Made by a program: the position numbers and the translations under genes
Shown: in pieces, positions 9,111 to 17,258 of the stretch
How the letters are laid out: every line of letters starts with the position of its first letter
How positions within the stretch are numbered: the first letter of the stretch is position 1
Notes under the pieces: generated by a model
Told to the model about the DNA's origin: nothing
Database searches by the model: none
What the model saw: only the letters and a program-made list of their open reading frames with translations
NCBI GenBank assembly: GCA_958352855.1
Contig: CATWQE010000005.1
Span: 1 to 64,000, forward strand
From: an uncultured Bacillota bacterium
GTDB taxonomy: Bacteria > Bacillota > Clostridia > Lachnospirales > Lachnospiraceae
Length of the DNA: 64,000 bases
Direction: 5' to 3'

Positions 9111-9344
9111 ATGAATCGTATTGAGGATTTAATTACAGCATTACAGAAAAAAGAGGACGAAAGAAGTAAAAATACTGTATTATGGGTACTGGCAATTATC
9201 GGTGCTGTGGCAGCAGTAGCAGGAATCGCATATGCAGTTTACCGTTTCTTCACACCGGATTATCTGGAAGACTTCGAAGAAGATTTTGATGATGACTTTG
9301 ACGACTACTTTGAAGATGAAGAAGAACAGGAAGGTCAGGAGTAA
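9111..9344 (+). CDS. Small single-span membrane protein with acidic tail
   Basis: A 77-residue protein with one transmembrane helix (about residues 24-48, VLWVLAIIGAVAAVAGIAYAV). The short N-terminal part is polar and the C-terminal tail is extremely acidic (many Asp/Glu after residue 52). Similar small proteins occur in Lachnospiraceae, but I know of no function. It has its own region with a TATAAT at 8993-8998 and ends in a good terminator, so it looks like a real, separately transcribed gene between pcrA and the rRNA methyltransferase. Confidence 0.75.
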   Translation: MNRIEDLITALQKKEDERSKNTVLWVLAIIGAVAAVAGIAYAVYRFFTPDYLEDFEEDFDDDFDDYFEDEEEQEGQE

Positions 9345-9378
9345 ATAAGCCTGTATACAGGAAATGGAAAAGCCAATA

Positions 9379-9409
9379 GGGAGCTTCGGGAAACCGGAGC
9401 TTCTTTTTC
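9379..9409 (+). terminator. Intrinsic terminator after the small acidic-tail protein gene
   Basis: GGGAGCTTCGG pairs with CCGGAGCTTC (some G-U pairs) around a GAAA tetraloop and is followed by TTTTT. Confidence 0.8.
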
Positions 9410-9443
9410 TGTAAAATAGCTTCAGAAAGAAAGGAATATTGCA

Positions 9444-10841
9444 TTGAAAAAAGGTGAAATTTATCAGGGAATCATTGAGAGAGTAGAATTTCCCAATAAG
9501 GGAATTGTTCAGATAGAAGACAAAAAGGTTATTGTGAAAAATGGGATGCCGGGACAAAATGTGCGGTTTATGATTAATAAAAAGAAAGGAAGCAGAGTGG
9601 AAGGGCGTCTTCTGGAAGTTTTACAGAGCTCACCACTGGAAACCAGACAACCTGTGTGCAGCATTTTCCCGGCTTGCGGGGGCTGTATGTATCAGACCAT
9701 GTCCTATGAAAATCAGTTGGAAATGAAGGCAAAGCAGATTCAAAATCTGATAGACCAGGCTGTAAAAGCAGGGAATCAGGTAGATGAACAGGGAAATCCG
9801 GATTATGTGTTTGAGGGAATCAAGGGAAGCCCAAGAGAATTTGCTTATCGGAACAAAATGGAATTTTCTTTTGGCGATGAATATAAAGCGGGTCCCTTAT
9901 CTCTGGGTTTACATAAAAAAGGAAGTACCTATGATGTATTAAATGCTCTGGACTGTAAATTAGTTCATCGGGACATGAATGAGATTTTGAAATGTGTACT
10001 GGAATATTGTCAGGAACAAGGCTATGATTATTATCACAAAATGCAGCATGTAGGGTTTTTAAGACACTTACTTTTAAGGAGAGGAAATACCACAGGGGAG
10101 ATTTTAGTGAATCTGGTAACAACCAGTCAGGTAGAAGCTGACTTTCAGGAATTAAAGGAGCGGCTTCTGAAGCTAAATCTGGAAGGTGAAATAGTAGGAT
10201 TTCTACATATTATTAATGATTCTCTTTCTGATGTAGTGAAGAGTGATGAAATCAGAATCCTGTACGGAAAAGATTATTTCTATGAGGAAATTCTGGGACT
10301 GAAATTTAAAATTACACCCTTTTCCTTTTTTCAGCCAAATTCCTATGGGGCAGAGGTACTCTATGAAACTGCCAGGGAGTATATTGGAGATACAAAGGAC
10401 ATGACGGTTTTTGACCTGTACAGCGGTACAGGAACCATTTCTCAGATTCTGGCAGCAGTGGCAAAAGAAGTTATTGGTGTGGAAATCGTAGAGGAAGCTG
10501 TGGTGGCAGCAGAAGAAAATGCCCGACTTAATGGCATTGAGAATTGCAGGTTTATTGCGGGCGATGTACTAAAGGTACTGGATGAGATTCAGGAGAAGCC
10601 GGATTTTATTGTACTGGACCCTCCAAGAGATGGGATTCATCCCAAGGCATTGCCTAAGATTTTGGAGTACGGAGTGGAGAAGATGGTTTATATTTCCTGC
10701 AAACCCACCAGCCTGGCAAGAGATTTGGGGATGTTTTTGGAAAAAGGATATCGGGTGGAAAAGGTGTGCTGTGTAGATCAGTTTTGCCAGACGGTGCATT
10801 GTGAAGTTGTATGCCTTCTTGGCAGAAGTGAGGGGAAATAA
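9444..10841 (+). CDS. rlmD: 23S rRNA (uracil-5-)-methyltransferase, RlmD/RlmCD family
   Basis: A 465-residue SAM-dependent RNA m5U methyltransferase of the TrmA/RumA family. Order of parts: N-terminal TRAM domain (about 1-60); iron-sulfur cysteines in the CSIFPACGGC region near residues 70-80; central FFQPN motif; SAM motif DLYSGTGT; DPPRDG motif; catalytic Cys in YISCKPTS. The start is TTG, with aagga eight bases upstream and no better in-frame ATG. In Firmicutes one enzyme can modify both U747 and U1939; which site is used here cannot be told from sequence. Confidence 0.9.
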   Translation: MKKGEIYQGIIERVEFPNKGIVQIEDKKVIVKNGMPGQNVRFMINKKKGSRVEGRLLEVLQSSPLETRQPVCSIFPACGGCMYQTMSYENQLEMKAKQIQNLIDQAVKAGNQVDEQGNPDYVFEGIKGSPREFAYRNKMEFSFGDEYKAGPLSLGLHKKGSTYDVLNALDCKLVHRDMNEILKCVLEYCQEQGYDYYHKMQHVGFLRHLLLRRGNTTGEILVNLVTTSQVEADFQELKERLLKLNLEGEIVGFLHIINDSLSDVVKSDEIRILYGKDYFYEEILGLKFKITPFSFFQPNSYGAEVLYETAREYIGDTKDMTVFDLYSGTGTISQILAAVAKEVIGVEIVEEAVVAAEENARLNGIENCRFIAGDVLKVLDEIQEKPDFIVLDPPRDGIHPKALPKILEYGVEKMVYISCKPTSLARDLGMFLEKGYRVEKVCCVDQFCQTVHCEVVCLLGRSEGK

Positions 10842-10845
10842 AAAA

Positions 10846-11556
10846 ATGATACATGTAGCGATCTGTGATGACGAGCAGAATTTTGTGGCGCATCTAACAA
10901 AGTTATTGCAGCGATATATGGAGGAAACAGGGACGCAGCTTCGGATTACCTGTTTTTATGATGGATTGGAGCTTTTGGAACATTATGACCCATCCTTTGA
11001 TTTGATTTTTCTAGATATTCAGATGAAACTGGTGGATGGACTTCGGACAGCAGAAAAAATACGTGAAATGGATCAGAAAGTGGGGATTTTGTTTCTCACA
11101 ACTTTGGTACAATATGGTCTGGAAGGATATAAATATGGGGCAGTGAATTATGTTTTAAAGCCCATTCAGTATGTGCGGCTGAAAGGGGAAATGGACCGCT
11201 TTTTAAGCAGATATGACCAGAAGGAGGAAGAGTCTCTGGTGGTTGTAAATGACGCTGGAAGATACAAGATTTATCTGCGGGAGCTGATTTATATTGAGAC
11301 GTGTAAGCGAAATCTTTTGCTCCATACAGAAGGGGATGAGATACTCTGTTATAAAACCATGAGAGAGCTGGAAAAGGAGCTTGCCGGAAAAGGTTTTCTG
11401 CGCAGTCATGCCAGCTATCTGGTAAATCCGGCCTTTATTAAAAGTGTAAAGAAGCTGGATATTCAAATGCTAAATGGAGAGATTCTCCCCATCAGTCAGC
11501 CTAAGAGAAAAGGCTTTATGGAGAAACTTACAGAATATTGGGGGGACTGTTTATGA
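10846..11556 (+). CDS. LytTR-family response regulator (AgrA-like)
   Basis: A 236-residue cytosolic regulator. The N-terminal receiver domain has the acidic pair in CDDEQ and the phosphoacceptor Asp in LIFLDIQM. The C-terminal LytTR DNA-binding domain starts near residue 135 and includes the typical FLRSHASYLVNP segment. The ATG at 10846 was chosen over the longer open frame because it matches receiver-domain starts. It overlaps the downstream kinase gene by an ATGA junction, giving a two-component pair upstream of an ABC transporter. Confidence 0.92.
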   Translation: MIHVAICDDEQNFVAHLTKLLQRYMEETGTQLRITCFYDGLELLEHYDPSFDLIFLDIQMKLVDGLRTAEKIREMDQKVGILFLTTLVQYGLEGYKYGAVNYVLKPIQYVRLKGEMDRFLSRYDQKEEESLVVVNDAGRYKIYLRELIYIETCKRNLLLHTEGDEILCYKTMRELEKELAGKGFLRSHASYLVNPAFIKSVKKLDIQMLNGEILPISQPKRKGFMEKLTEYWGDCL

Positions 11557-12869
11557 TTGCGTTTTTAGATGGACTGTCTTTTATTCTGGAATGGGTGTAC
11601 GTATTTGTATTCTTCCGAATCTGGTATTCTTTTCTTCCCCTCCGCAAAAACAGGATTATGAAGGTACTGGCTATTATTCCATTTAGTTTCATGGCAGTTT
11701 GTGTGATTTATTCCAATGAATTGACGAATCTGACCTTTCTTTTGATAGGAATGATTGTCTATGTCATTGTTTTTCATCGGGGAGCCTGGGTGGAAAAAGC
11801 AACTGCAGTATTGATTTTTTATCCGGCATTGGTGGCAGTGAATTATTTAATGCTGGACAGCGGAATGAAGTTTTTCTATTTTTATTCCGGCTTACCCTAT
11901 GGGGAAGCTTCTGCTCTTCACCCGGAAACTCTGCTTTCCAGTACAGTTATTCATACTATGACGTTGTTATTCAGGCTGCTGTTCTGGATAGGAGCCGGAG
12001 CCTTTTTGAAGAAGTATTTTGAGGCAGGAAGCAGAAATCTTACTACAAAGATGTGGCTGGTGATTGATGGTTTAATGGCGTCTTCTTTCCTGGCGGTTTT
12101 TACGATTATTTATCTTATGCCGGAGCGGAATTTTGTGGCATATCCTATTTGTGGAACCGCTATTTTTGCCAGTTTTGGATGTATTTATCTGGTTTATTAT
12201 ATCTGTGAATCTGTCAAAACAGCGTATAGGGCAAAAGCCCTTGCCAGCCAGCAAACCTATTATCAGGAAAGGATAGAGGATGAAAGACGGGTAAGGAGTA
12301 TTTATCATGATTTGAAAAATCATTTGCTTGTACTTCAGGCTCAGAGTAATTCCAGACAAGGTCAGGAGGCTATCCAAAGCCTGCAGGAACAGGTGGAAAT
12401 GTATGAGTCTTATTACCAGACAGGCAATGAAACGCTGAATGTATTGTTAAGAGATAAAGCAAGAATTGCCAGGGAAAAATCCATTGATTTTAGCGCTATT
12501 GTACACTTTGAGGATGGAAAATTTCTGGAACCTCTGGATATTAGCACTATTTTTGGAAACGCTTTGGACAATGCCATTGAGGCCAGTGAAAAGCTGCCGC
12601 CTGATAGGAGAATGATTACAGTAAAGGCCAGCCGGGTTGGAGACGGCCTTATGATTCTTGTGGAAAATAACGCTCTGGAGGAGGAGAAAAAGGGAAAACC
12701 GGGCAAAGGATGGACCTCAAAACAGGATCATTTTCTCCATGGATTTGGTATCGCAAATATTCGTGAATGTGTGGAAAAATACGAAGGAGAATGTATTTTA
12801 CAGGAGAAACAGGGAAGATTTACAGTGAAAATCTATCTGCCTGTTCCAGAGAAACAGGATGATAAGTAA
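11553..12869 (+). CDS. GHKL-family sensor histidine kinase (AgrC-like)
   Basis: A 438-residue membrane sensor. The first ~225 residues hold about six hydrophobic segments without a recognisable extracellular domain. A short dimerisation helix with the phosphoacceptor His (YHDLKNHLL) follows, then an HATPase domain with the N-box GNALDNAIEAS. The architecture is that of peptide- or antibiotic-sensing AgrC-type kinases paired with LytTR regulators. The start ATG at 11553 overlaps the regulator stop and has a gggggg ribosome site. Its ligand is unknown; the adjacent BceAB-like ABC genes suggest a role in antimicrobial peptide response. Confidence 0.9.
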   Translation: MIAFLDGLSFILEWVYVFVFFRIWYSFLPLRKNRIMKVLAIIPFSFMAVCVIYSNELTNLTFLLIGMIVYVIVFHRGAWVEKATAVLIFYPALVAVNYLMLDSGMKFFYFYSGLPYGEASALHPETLLSSTVIHTMTLLFRLLFWIGAGAFLKKYFEAGSRNLTTKMWLVIDGLMASSFLAVFTIIYLMPERNFVAYPICGTAIFASFGCIYLVYYICESVKTAYRAKALASQQTYYQERIEDERRVRSIYHDLKNHLLVLQAQSNSRQGQEAIQSLQEQVEMYESYYQTGNETLNVLLRDKARIAREKSIDFSAIVHFEDGKFLEPLDISTIFGNALDNAIEASEKLPPDRRMITVKASRVGDGLMILVENNALEEEKKGKPGKGWTSKQDHFLHGFGIANIRECVEKYEGECILQEKQGRFTVKIYLPVPEKQDDK

Positions 12870-12883
12870 ACAGAGTTTAAATT

Positions 12884-12917
12884 ATGCGTTTTCTATATTA
12901 GATTACGCATTTTTTAT
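12884..12917 (+). terminator. Terminator after the LytTR two-component operon
   Basis: ATGCGT (12884-12889) pairs with ACGCAT (12905-12910), followed directly by TTTTTTATT. Confidence 0.7.
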
Positions 12918-12973
12918 TGCAGAATTTTCTAAATAAGGTATGCTTACACCATCAAGTGAGAGGAGTGTAAGAT

Positions 12974-13712
12974 ATGCTGAAAGTAGAACATTTATATAAG
13001 AGCTATCAAACAGGAAAAACAAAATATGAAGTATTAAAAGACGTGAGTTTTGAGGTGAAGGAGGGAGAATTTGTGGCAGTCATGGGACCTTCTGGTTCTG
13101 GAAAAACGACTTTGCTGAATTGTATTTCCTGCTTTATTCCACATGATAAAGGAGAGATTTTATTAAAAGATGAGAAGCTGTCTGCACTGGATGAAAAAGC
13201 CATTGCCAAAGTGAGAAATGAAAAGCTGGGATTTGTATTTCAGGATTTTATGCTGCTGGATGGATTAAATGTGTTGGAAAATGTCTGTGTGCCAAAGGTA
13301 ATCCGAAAGGAACCTTATAAAGCAATCGAGAAAATTGCTGAAGCTGTTTGGTATTGATGGGATTGAAGATAAATTTCCAACCGAGATTTCCGGTGGACAG
13401 AAGCAGAGAACCGCGGTTGCCAGGGCTTTAATGAACGATCCCTTGCTGATTCTTGCGGATGAACCTACCGGAAATCTGGACAGCCGCTCCAGTGAAGCTG
13501 TTATCCATGCTTTTCTGGAGGCACAGAAGAATCTCAATGCCACCACCTTTATGGTGACACATGACAGTTTTTCTGCCAGTTATTGTGACCGGGTGATTGT
13601 GATGCGGGATGGAAGGATTTATAAGGAATTAAAGAATCATGGAAACCGGAAAGAATTTCTGGAGGAATTACTGGGCGTATTAAGAGATTTGAATGGTGGT
13701 GAGGAAGCATGA
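12974..13712 (+). pseudogene. BceA-like ABC transporter ATPase, frameshifted
   Basis: Two overlapping frames together make one ATPase of about 245 residues. Frame one (12974-13357) holds Walker A GPSGSGKT and the Q-loop FVFQDFM, then runs into a TGA. Frame two, from about 13332 to 13712, holds the ABC signature SGGQKQR, Walker B ILADEPTGNLD and the switch His in VTHD. The shift falls in gagaaaattg at 13328-13337. One extra A in the four-A run there, or a small deletion nearby, would explain it. Sequencing error, a recent inactivating mutation, or frameshifting are all possible. The intact downstream permease overlaps its stop by ATGA, which suggests recent loss or an error rather than long decay. 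Confidence 0.85.
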
Positions 13713-15829
13713 CACTTAGTATACTTTGGAGCAGACTTAGAAAAAGAAATAAAAGAGATTACAGGCAGTTTCAGTTTTGCATTACCTTTGCTGTGATGCT
13801 GATTTCTTCTTATTTAATGATGGTATTCAGTCCTCTGGTGAAAAACGCCCTTCCAGATGGAGGGGACAGTCTGAAAATGGCGGGAATGATTTTCGGAATC
13901 GCGGCGGCAGGATGCCTCATGTTTGTATGGTATGCCATTTCTATTTTTCTCCGCTATAAAAGCAGGGAAATGGGAATTTTTATGGCTCTTGGAACAGAAA
14001 AAGGTATTCTTGCCAGAGCCTTGTATCAGGAAATGGGGAAAATGATTGGGTTGTATACCATGGAAGGTATTGCTCTTGGGGCTGTGCTGTCTCTGGTAAT
14101 TGGAAAGATTATGGAGGTTTTAACTGCCAGAGTGAATGATGCTTCTTTTAGGTTTACAGCAGAAGGTTTTCTTACCTCTTTATTGTTTGGGCTTGTACTG
14201 TTTCTCATGGCAGTCCTGCTCACCAGAAAGGCCATGAAGAGAACCAACATTATGGATGTAATTTATGAACAGAGAAAAACCGAAAAAATCAAAAATAAGG
14301 TAACGAAAAAATATTTGATTTTTGGAGTGATTCTTATTGCAGTTGGTGTATTTATTGGATATTTTCTGAGAATGATTGTTTTGAACTTGTTTGGAACCAT
14401 GCTGGGAGGCTGGGTATCCGTAGGATATCTGCTGGTGCTTGTGGGGCTTTATCAGATTATGGTGTACTCCATCTCCTGTCACGAAAGAGGGAGAAATCCA
14501 CAGAAATATTATAATAATCTGTTGAATTACGGAATGTTGAAATTTCAGGGCGCATCCATTGTGAAAAATATGCTGGTGATTACCCTATTAATCATTGGAG
14601 GGTTATATGCTGTTTTCTATGTTCCTATGATGGGAATGGCAGCACTGGAGAAGAATCAGAAGTATAAGGATGATTACTCCTACCGGTATTTAAAGGATGC
14701 AAAAGAGCTAAATGAGGAAGAGGTACAGGAACTGGCTAAGTCTTATGATGTTCAGATTCAGAATTACCGGGAAGGTGATTTTATCCGTGTTGTGGGAGAT
14801 GGCGTGGAACGGGATATCAATGAAGATGGAGAGTTTATGGAAGACAGATACGAAAAGTATGCGGAGTATGACTGTACCAGCGCAGAAATCTATGAAAAAC
14901 TTACAGGAATCCATCTGGATATTCCAACAGGTGGCTATTATCTCATTCAGCCAACAAACAGTGCAGAGACTACCTGGTTTGCTTTTGATGATATGACAAA
15001 ACTGTACCTTGCCAGTGAGGATACCTATCTTCCCATGAAATATCTGGGCAACACAGAATATGATTCCCTGGTACTGACACCAAACAACGGACTATCTACG
15101 GGAAGCCGGTTTGTGGTAAATAACCAGGATTATGAAGTTTTAAAAGAAGGGCTTGCCCAAGAACAGCAGATGACCCAGGTGCTGTTTGATTCTGAGGAAA
15201 GTGATCGGGAAATTGAGTTTGGAGCGGCTTTGTATAAGGAATTTGCCCTTCGCATGTCTGAAAATATGAATGTTATGGAAGCTTACAATTCCCAGGAGGA
15301 ATTGCGGGATGTGAAGGGGTACAGAGAAAGGGGAATGGCAGATGCCGCTGTGGTTGATCCGGAAGAACCGGCAAAAGAAACGGACTGGCAGTTTCGCCCC
15401 ATGATTCGGCCATTGGAAATGCAGCAGTTGATTTTAGGCTATGCCATTCGTTTCCTGTTGTTTATCTATGTGGCAGTTATCTGTTTTGCCGCTGTGGGAA
15501 TCATGGGTTATACCAGAAGCCAGAATGTGGGAATCCGCAATGCCCAGGTGTTTGAAGATATAAAAAGACTGGGAGCAGATAATCAGTACCGCATGGAATT
15601 ATTGAAAAAACAGGTAGGAAAAGTTTACATTTTGCCAACAGCAGTTGGTGTCTTACTTGCACTTGGATATGAGGTCTTGCTGACCTATGGAAATGACGGA
15701 AGAATTGTACAAAGTGAAATCTGGACAGGCGCCTTCTCTGTGCTCTGCGGAGTTGTGGTAGTCGGATTCCAATATATTATGTACCGAAAATCTGTCCGCA
15801 AAGTAAAAGAATTGTTGAAAATAGGTTAA
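13709..15829 (+). CDS. BceB-like ABC transporter permease (FtsX family)
   Basis: A 706-residue permease of the family that works with antimicrobial-peptide-resistance ATPases. It has a first transmembrane helix near residues 17-37, then three helices within the first ~175 residues. More helices lie near 200-260 and 290-310. A large extracellular domain (about 310-565) and a final FtsX-type group of helices follow (about 570-700). The large extracytoplasmic loop is the usual peptide-binding part. Translation starts within the ATPase stop (ATGA). Its partner ATPase is frameshifted, so activity is uncertain. Confidence 0.88.
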   Translation: MTLSILWSRLRKRNKRDYRQFQFCITFAVMLISSYLMMVFSPLVKNALPDGGDSLKMAGMIFGIAAAGCLMFVWYAISIFLRYKSREMGIFMALGTEKGILARALYQEMGKMIGLYTMEGIALGAVLSLVIGKIMEVLTARVNDASFRFTAEGFLTSLLFGLVLFLMAVLLTRKAMKRTNIMDVIYEQRKTEKIKNKVTKKYLIFGVILIAVGVFIGYFLRMIVLNLFGTMLGGWVSVGYLLVLVGLYQIMVYSISCHERGRNPQKYYNNLLNYGMLKFQGASIVKNMLVITLLIIGGLYAVFYVPMMGMAALEKNQKYKDDYSYRYLKDAKELNEEEVQELAKSYDVQIQNYREGDFIRVVGDGVERDINEDGEFMEDRYEKYAEYDCTSAEIYEKLTGIHLDIPTGGYYLIQPTNSAETTWFAFDDMTKLYLASEDTYLPMKYLGNTEYDSLVLTPNNGLSTGSRFVVNNQDYEVLKEGLAQEQQMTQVLFDSEESDREIEFGAALYKEFALRMSENMNVMEAYNSQEELRDVKGYRERGMADAAVVDPEEPAKETDWQFRPMIRPLEMQQLILGYAIRFLLFIYVAVICFAAVGIMGYTRSQNVGIRNAQVFEDIKRLGADNQYRMELLKKQVGKVYILPTAVGVLLALGYEVLLTYGNDGRIVQSEIWTGAFSVLCGVVVVGFQYIMYRKSVRKVKELLKIG

Positions 15830-15831
15830 GT

Positions 15832-16278
15832 ATGCCAGGAAAGGAATATCGTTTCCAGGTGGCAGAGCAAAGGAACTTTGTGATTGTATTTCCCAGTATG
15901 GTTTCTGTATTTCTAAAAGATGCAAGAGGAGCAGGTATTACAAGAGGAAAACTGAAACTGGAACAGATATTAGAGGAACCCAGGGCAGAATATTTATTAA
16001 GGATGATTAACAGTAACCGCACTGTTTATGAGGGATTTTATTACAGACAGATTCAGGAAAAGCCAATGGGAAAAAATGGCTTGTGCTGCCTTTTGGAAGA
16101 GCAGCTTGGAAATATGAAAATGGATGGAAAGGAGTGTTTTGACAGAATTGCTCTTGGAGCTGCAGAGGGAATGGTTCAGGCGGCATATTCGGACTCTTTT
16201 ATAAGGGCAAGCAGAGACCAGCAGGGAGAATATTTGTACATTTTCGCGGATAAGCGGGAGGAACGGATTTTTATATAG
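15832..16278 (+). CDS. Hypothetical protein, last gene of the LytTR/ABC locus
   Basis: A 148-residue soluble protein with no family that I recognise and no signal peptide or membrane span. It starts two bases after the permease stop without a clear ribosome site of its own, so it is probably translationally coupled. It contains a Cys-Cys pair (GLCCLLEE) mid-protein and alternating helix and strand segments. The tight coupling suggests a role with the transporter, but nothing in the sequence shows what that is. Confidence 0.55.
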   Translation: MPGKEYRFQVAEQRNFVIVFPSMVSVFLKDARGAGITRGKLKLEQILEEPRAEYLLRMINSNRTVYEGFYYRQIQEKPMGKNGLCCLLEEQLGNMKMDGKECFDRIALGAAEGMVQAAYSDSFIRASRDQQGEYLYIFADKREERIFI

Positions 16279-16376
16279 AAAAAGAGGCAAGTAAAGAGCC
16301 ATGGCTGGTGAGAAGCCTATATACCGGCGCGGATACGTTTGATGAGCGGTTGTCTTGCAAAACTTTTCTGCTCTTA

Positions 16377-16405
16377 TTGACGTGATTGCATGAAATGGGT
16401 ATAAT
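16377..16405 (+). promoter_or_regulatory. Promoter of the YefM/RelE-type toxin-antitoxin pair
   Basis: TTGACG (16377-16382), a 17-bp spacer and TATAAT (16400-16405). The following 30 bases are rich in TATAATATTA-type inverted repeats, a plausible autorepression operator. Confidence 0.75.
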
Positions 16406-16449
16406 ATAGATATAATATTACTATCCAATAAACGCAGGGAGGTTTTGTT

Positions 16450-16716
16450 ATGAATATTCGTCCATCCGCAGCAATTCGCCAGAATTACAATGAGATTGCC
16501 GATATGTGCAGAAAGACTGCAGAGCCGATTTTCCTTACTAAGAATGGCGAGGGAGATTTAGTTGTTATGGATATTGAAACTTATAACCGAAGAGAGAAGA
16601 TGTTAAAGCTTCGTGAGGAACTTTTAGCAGTTGAGGAAGACAGAATAGCGGGCAGAGTAGGCTGTACACTTGATGAACTGGATGATTATCTTGAGGATGT
16701 AATTACAGAGGTGTAG
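16450..16716 (+). CDS. Type II antitoxin, Phd/YefM family
   Basis: An 88-residue antitoxin. The N-terminal Phd/YefM DNA-binding fold is visible in the RPSAAIRQNYNEIA segment, followed by PIFLTKNGEGDLVVMDIETY, the typical core of the family. The acidic C-terminus (DELDDYLEDVI) would bind and neutralise the toxin. The ATG has the ribosome site agggaggt. Its stop is 3 bp before the toxin start, the expected antitoxin-first order. Confidence 0.92.
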   Translation: MNIRPSAAIRQNYNEIADMCRKTAEPIFLTKNGEGDLVVMDIETYNRREKMLKLREELLAVEEDRIAGRVGCTLDELDDYLEDVITEV

Positions 16717-16719
16717 TGT

Positions 16720-17037
16720 ATGGCAGAAAGTAAGAGATATAAGGTTGTTGTTTCTGAAAGGGCAAAGAGAATGCTGGGAACACATATCCGTTTTATGGCA
16801 CAGGTCAATAAAGAAGCAGCAATAGCGAAAAAGAAAGAAATTATGGTTGCTATGCGTTCTCTCTGTCAGATGCCGCAACGTTTTCCGTTTTTTGAGGAAC
16901 CCTATATCACACCGAATAAATATCACAAGATGTTTATTGAAAAGTGGTATCTTGTCCTCTACCAAATCCAAGACGATACTGTGTATGTGGATTATATTTT
17001 GGATTGTCGTAAAGATTACAGTTGGCTCATTCGATAA
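16720..17037 (+). CDS. Type II toxin, RelE/ParE superfamily
   Basis: A 105-residue basic protein with the RelE/ParE fold: N-terminal strand KYKVVVSE, helices with many Lys/Arg, then the PFFEEPY segment and C-terminal strand YVDYILDCRKDYSWL. Members act as ribosome-dependent mRNA endonucleases or gyrase poisons; the sequence alone does not decide which. It is paired with the upstream antitoxin and followed by two terminators in tandem. Confidence 0.9.
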   Translation: MAESKRYKVVVSERAKRMLGTHIRFMAQVNKEAAIAKKKEIMVAMRSLCQMPQRFPFFEEPYITPNKYHKMFIEKWYLVLYQIQDDTVYVDYILDCRKDYSWLIR

Positions 17038-17056
17038 CAACAAAATAACTTTTAGA

Positions 17057-17088
17057 AATCGCTGCTTGCAATTGAGCGGCGATTTTTT
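17057..17088 (+). terminator. First terminator after the toxin gene
   Basis: AATCGCTGCT pairs with AGCGGCGATT (one G-U pair) and is followed by TTTT. Confidence 0.85.
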
Positions 17089-17109
17089 AGGCTTAGAAAA
17101 AGAAGAAAA

Positions 17110-17144
17110 AGAACTGCGGCAGGAAATGCGGCGGTTCTTTTTTT
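17110..17144 (+). terminator. Second, tandem terminator after the toxin gene
   Basis: AGAACTGC (17110-17117) pairs with GCGGTTCT (17131-17138) and is followed by a T-run, giving a tight block before the next operon. Confidence 0.8.
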
Positions 17145-17155
17145 GCAACAAAATA

Positions 17156-17184
17156 TTGACAATATGCATATAGGAGAATAGAAT
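17156..17184 (+). promoter_or_regulatory. Promoter of the transglutaminase/Dlt-like operon
   Basis: Consensus TTGACA (17156-17161), a 17-bp spacer and TAGAAT (17179-17184), 74 bp ahead of the first start codon. Confidence 0.75.
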
Positions 17185-17258
17185 AAACGAAGGTTATGTA
17201 AAAAAATAGAAATATATTTCATAAAAAAGCAATAAAACAGGTTTTATGGAGAAAAAAC

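Noticed and set aside
13328..13340. Programmed ribosomal frameshift in the ABC ATPase
   Set aside because: There is only a four-A run, with no good slippery heptamer, downstream pseudoknot or internal ribosome-site stimulator visible. A mutation or sequence error is simpler.
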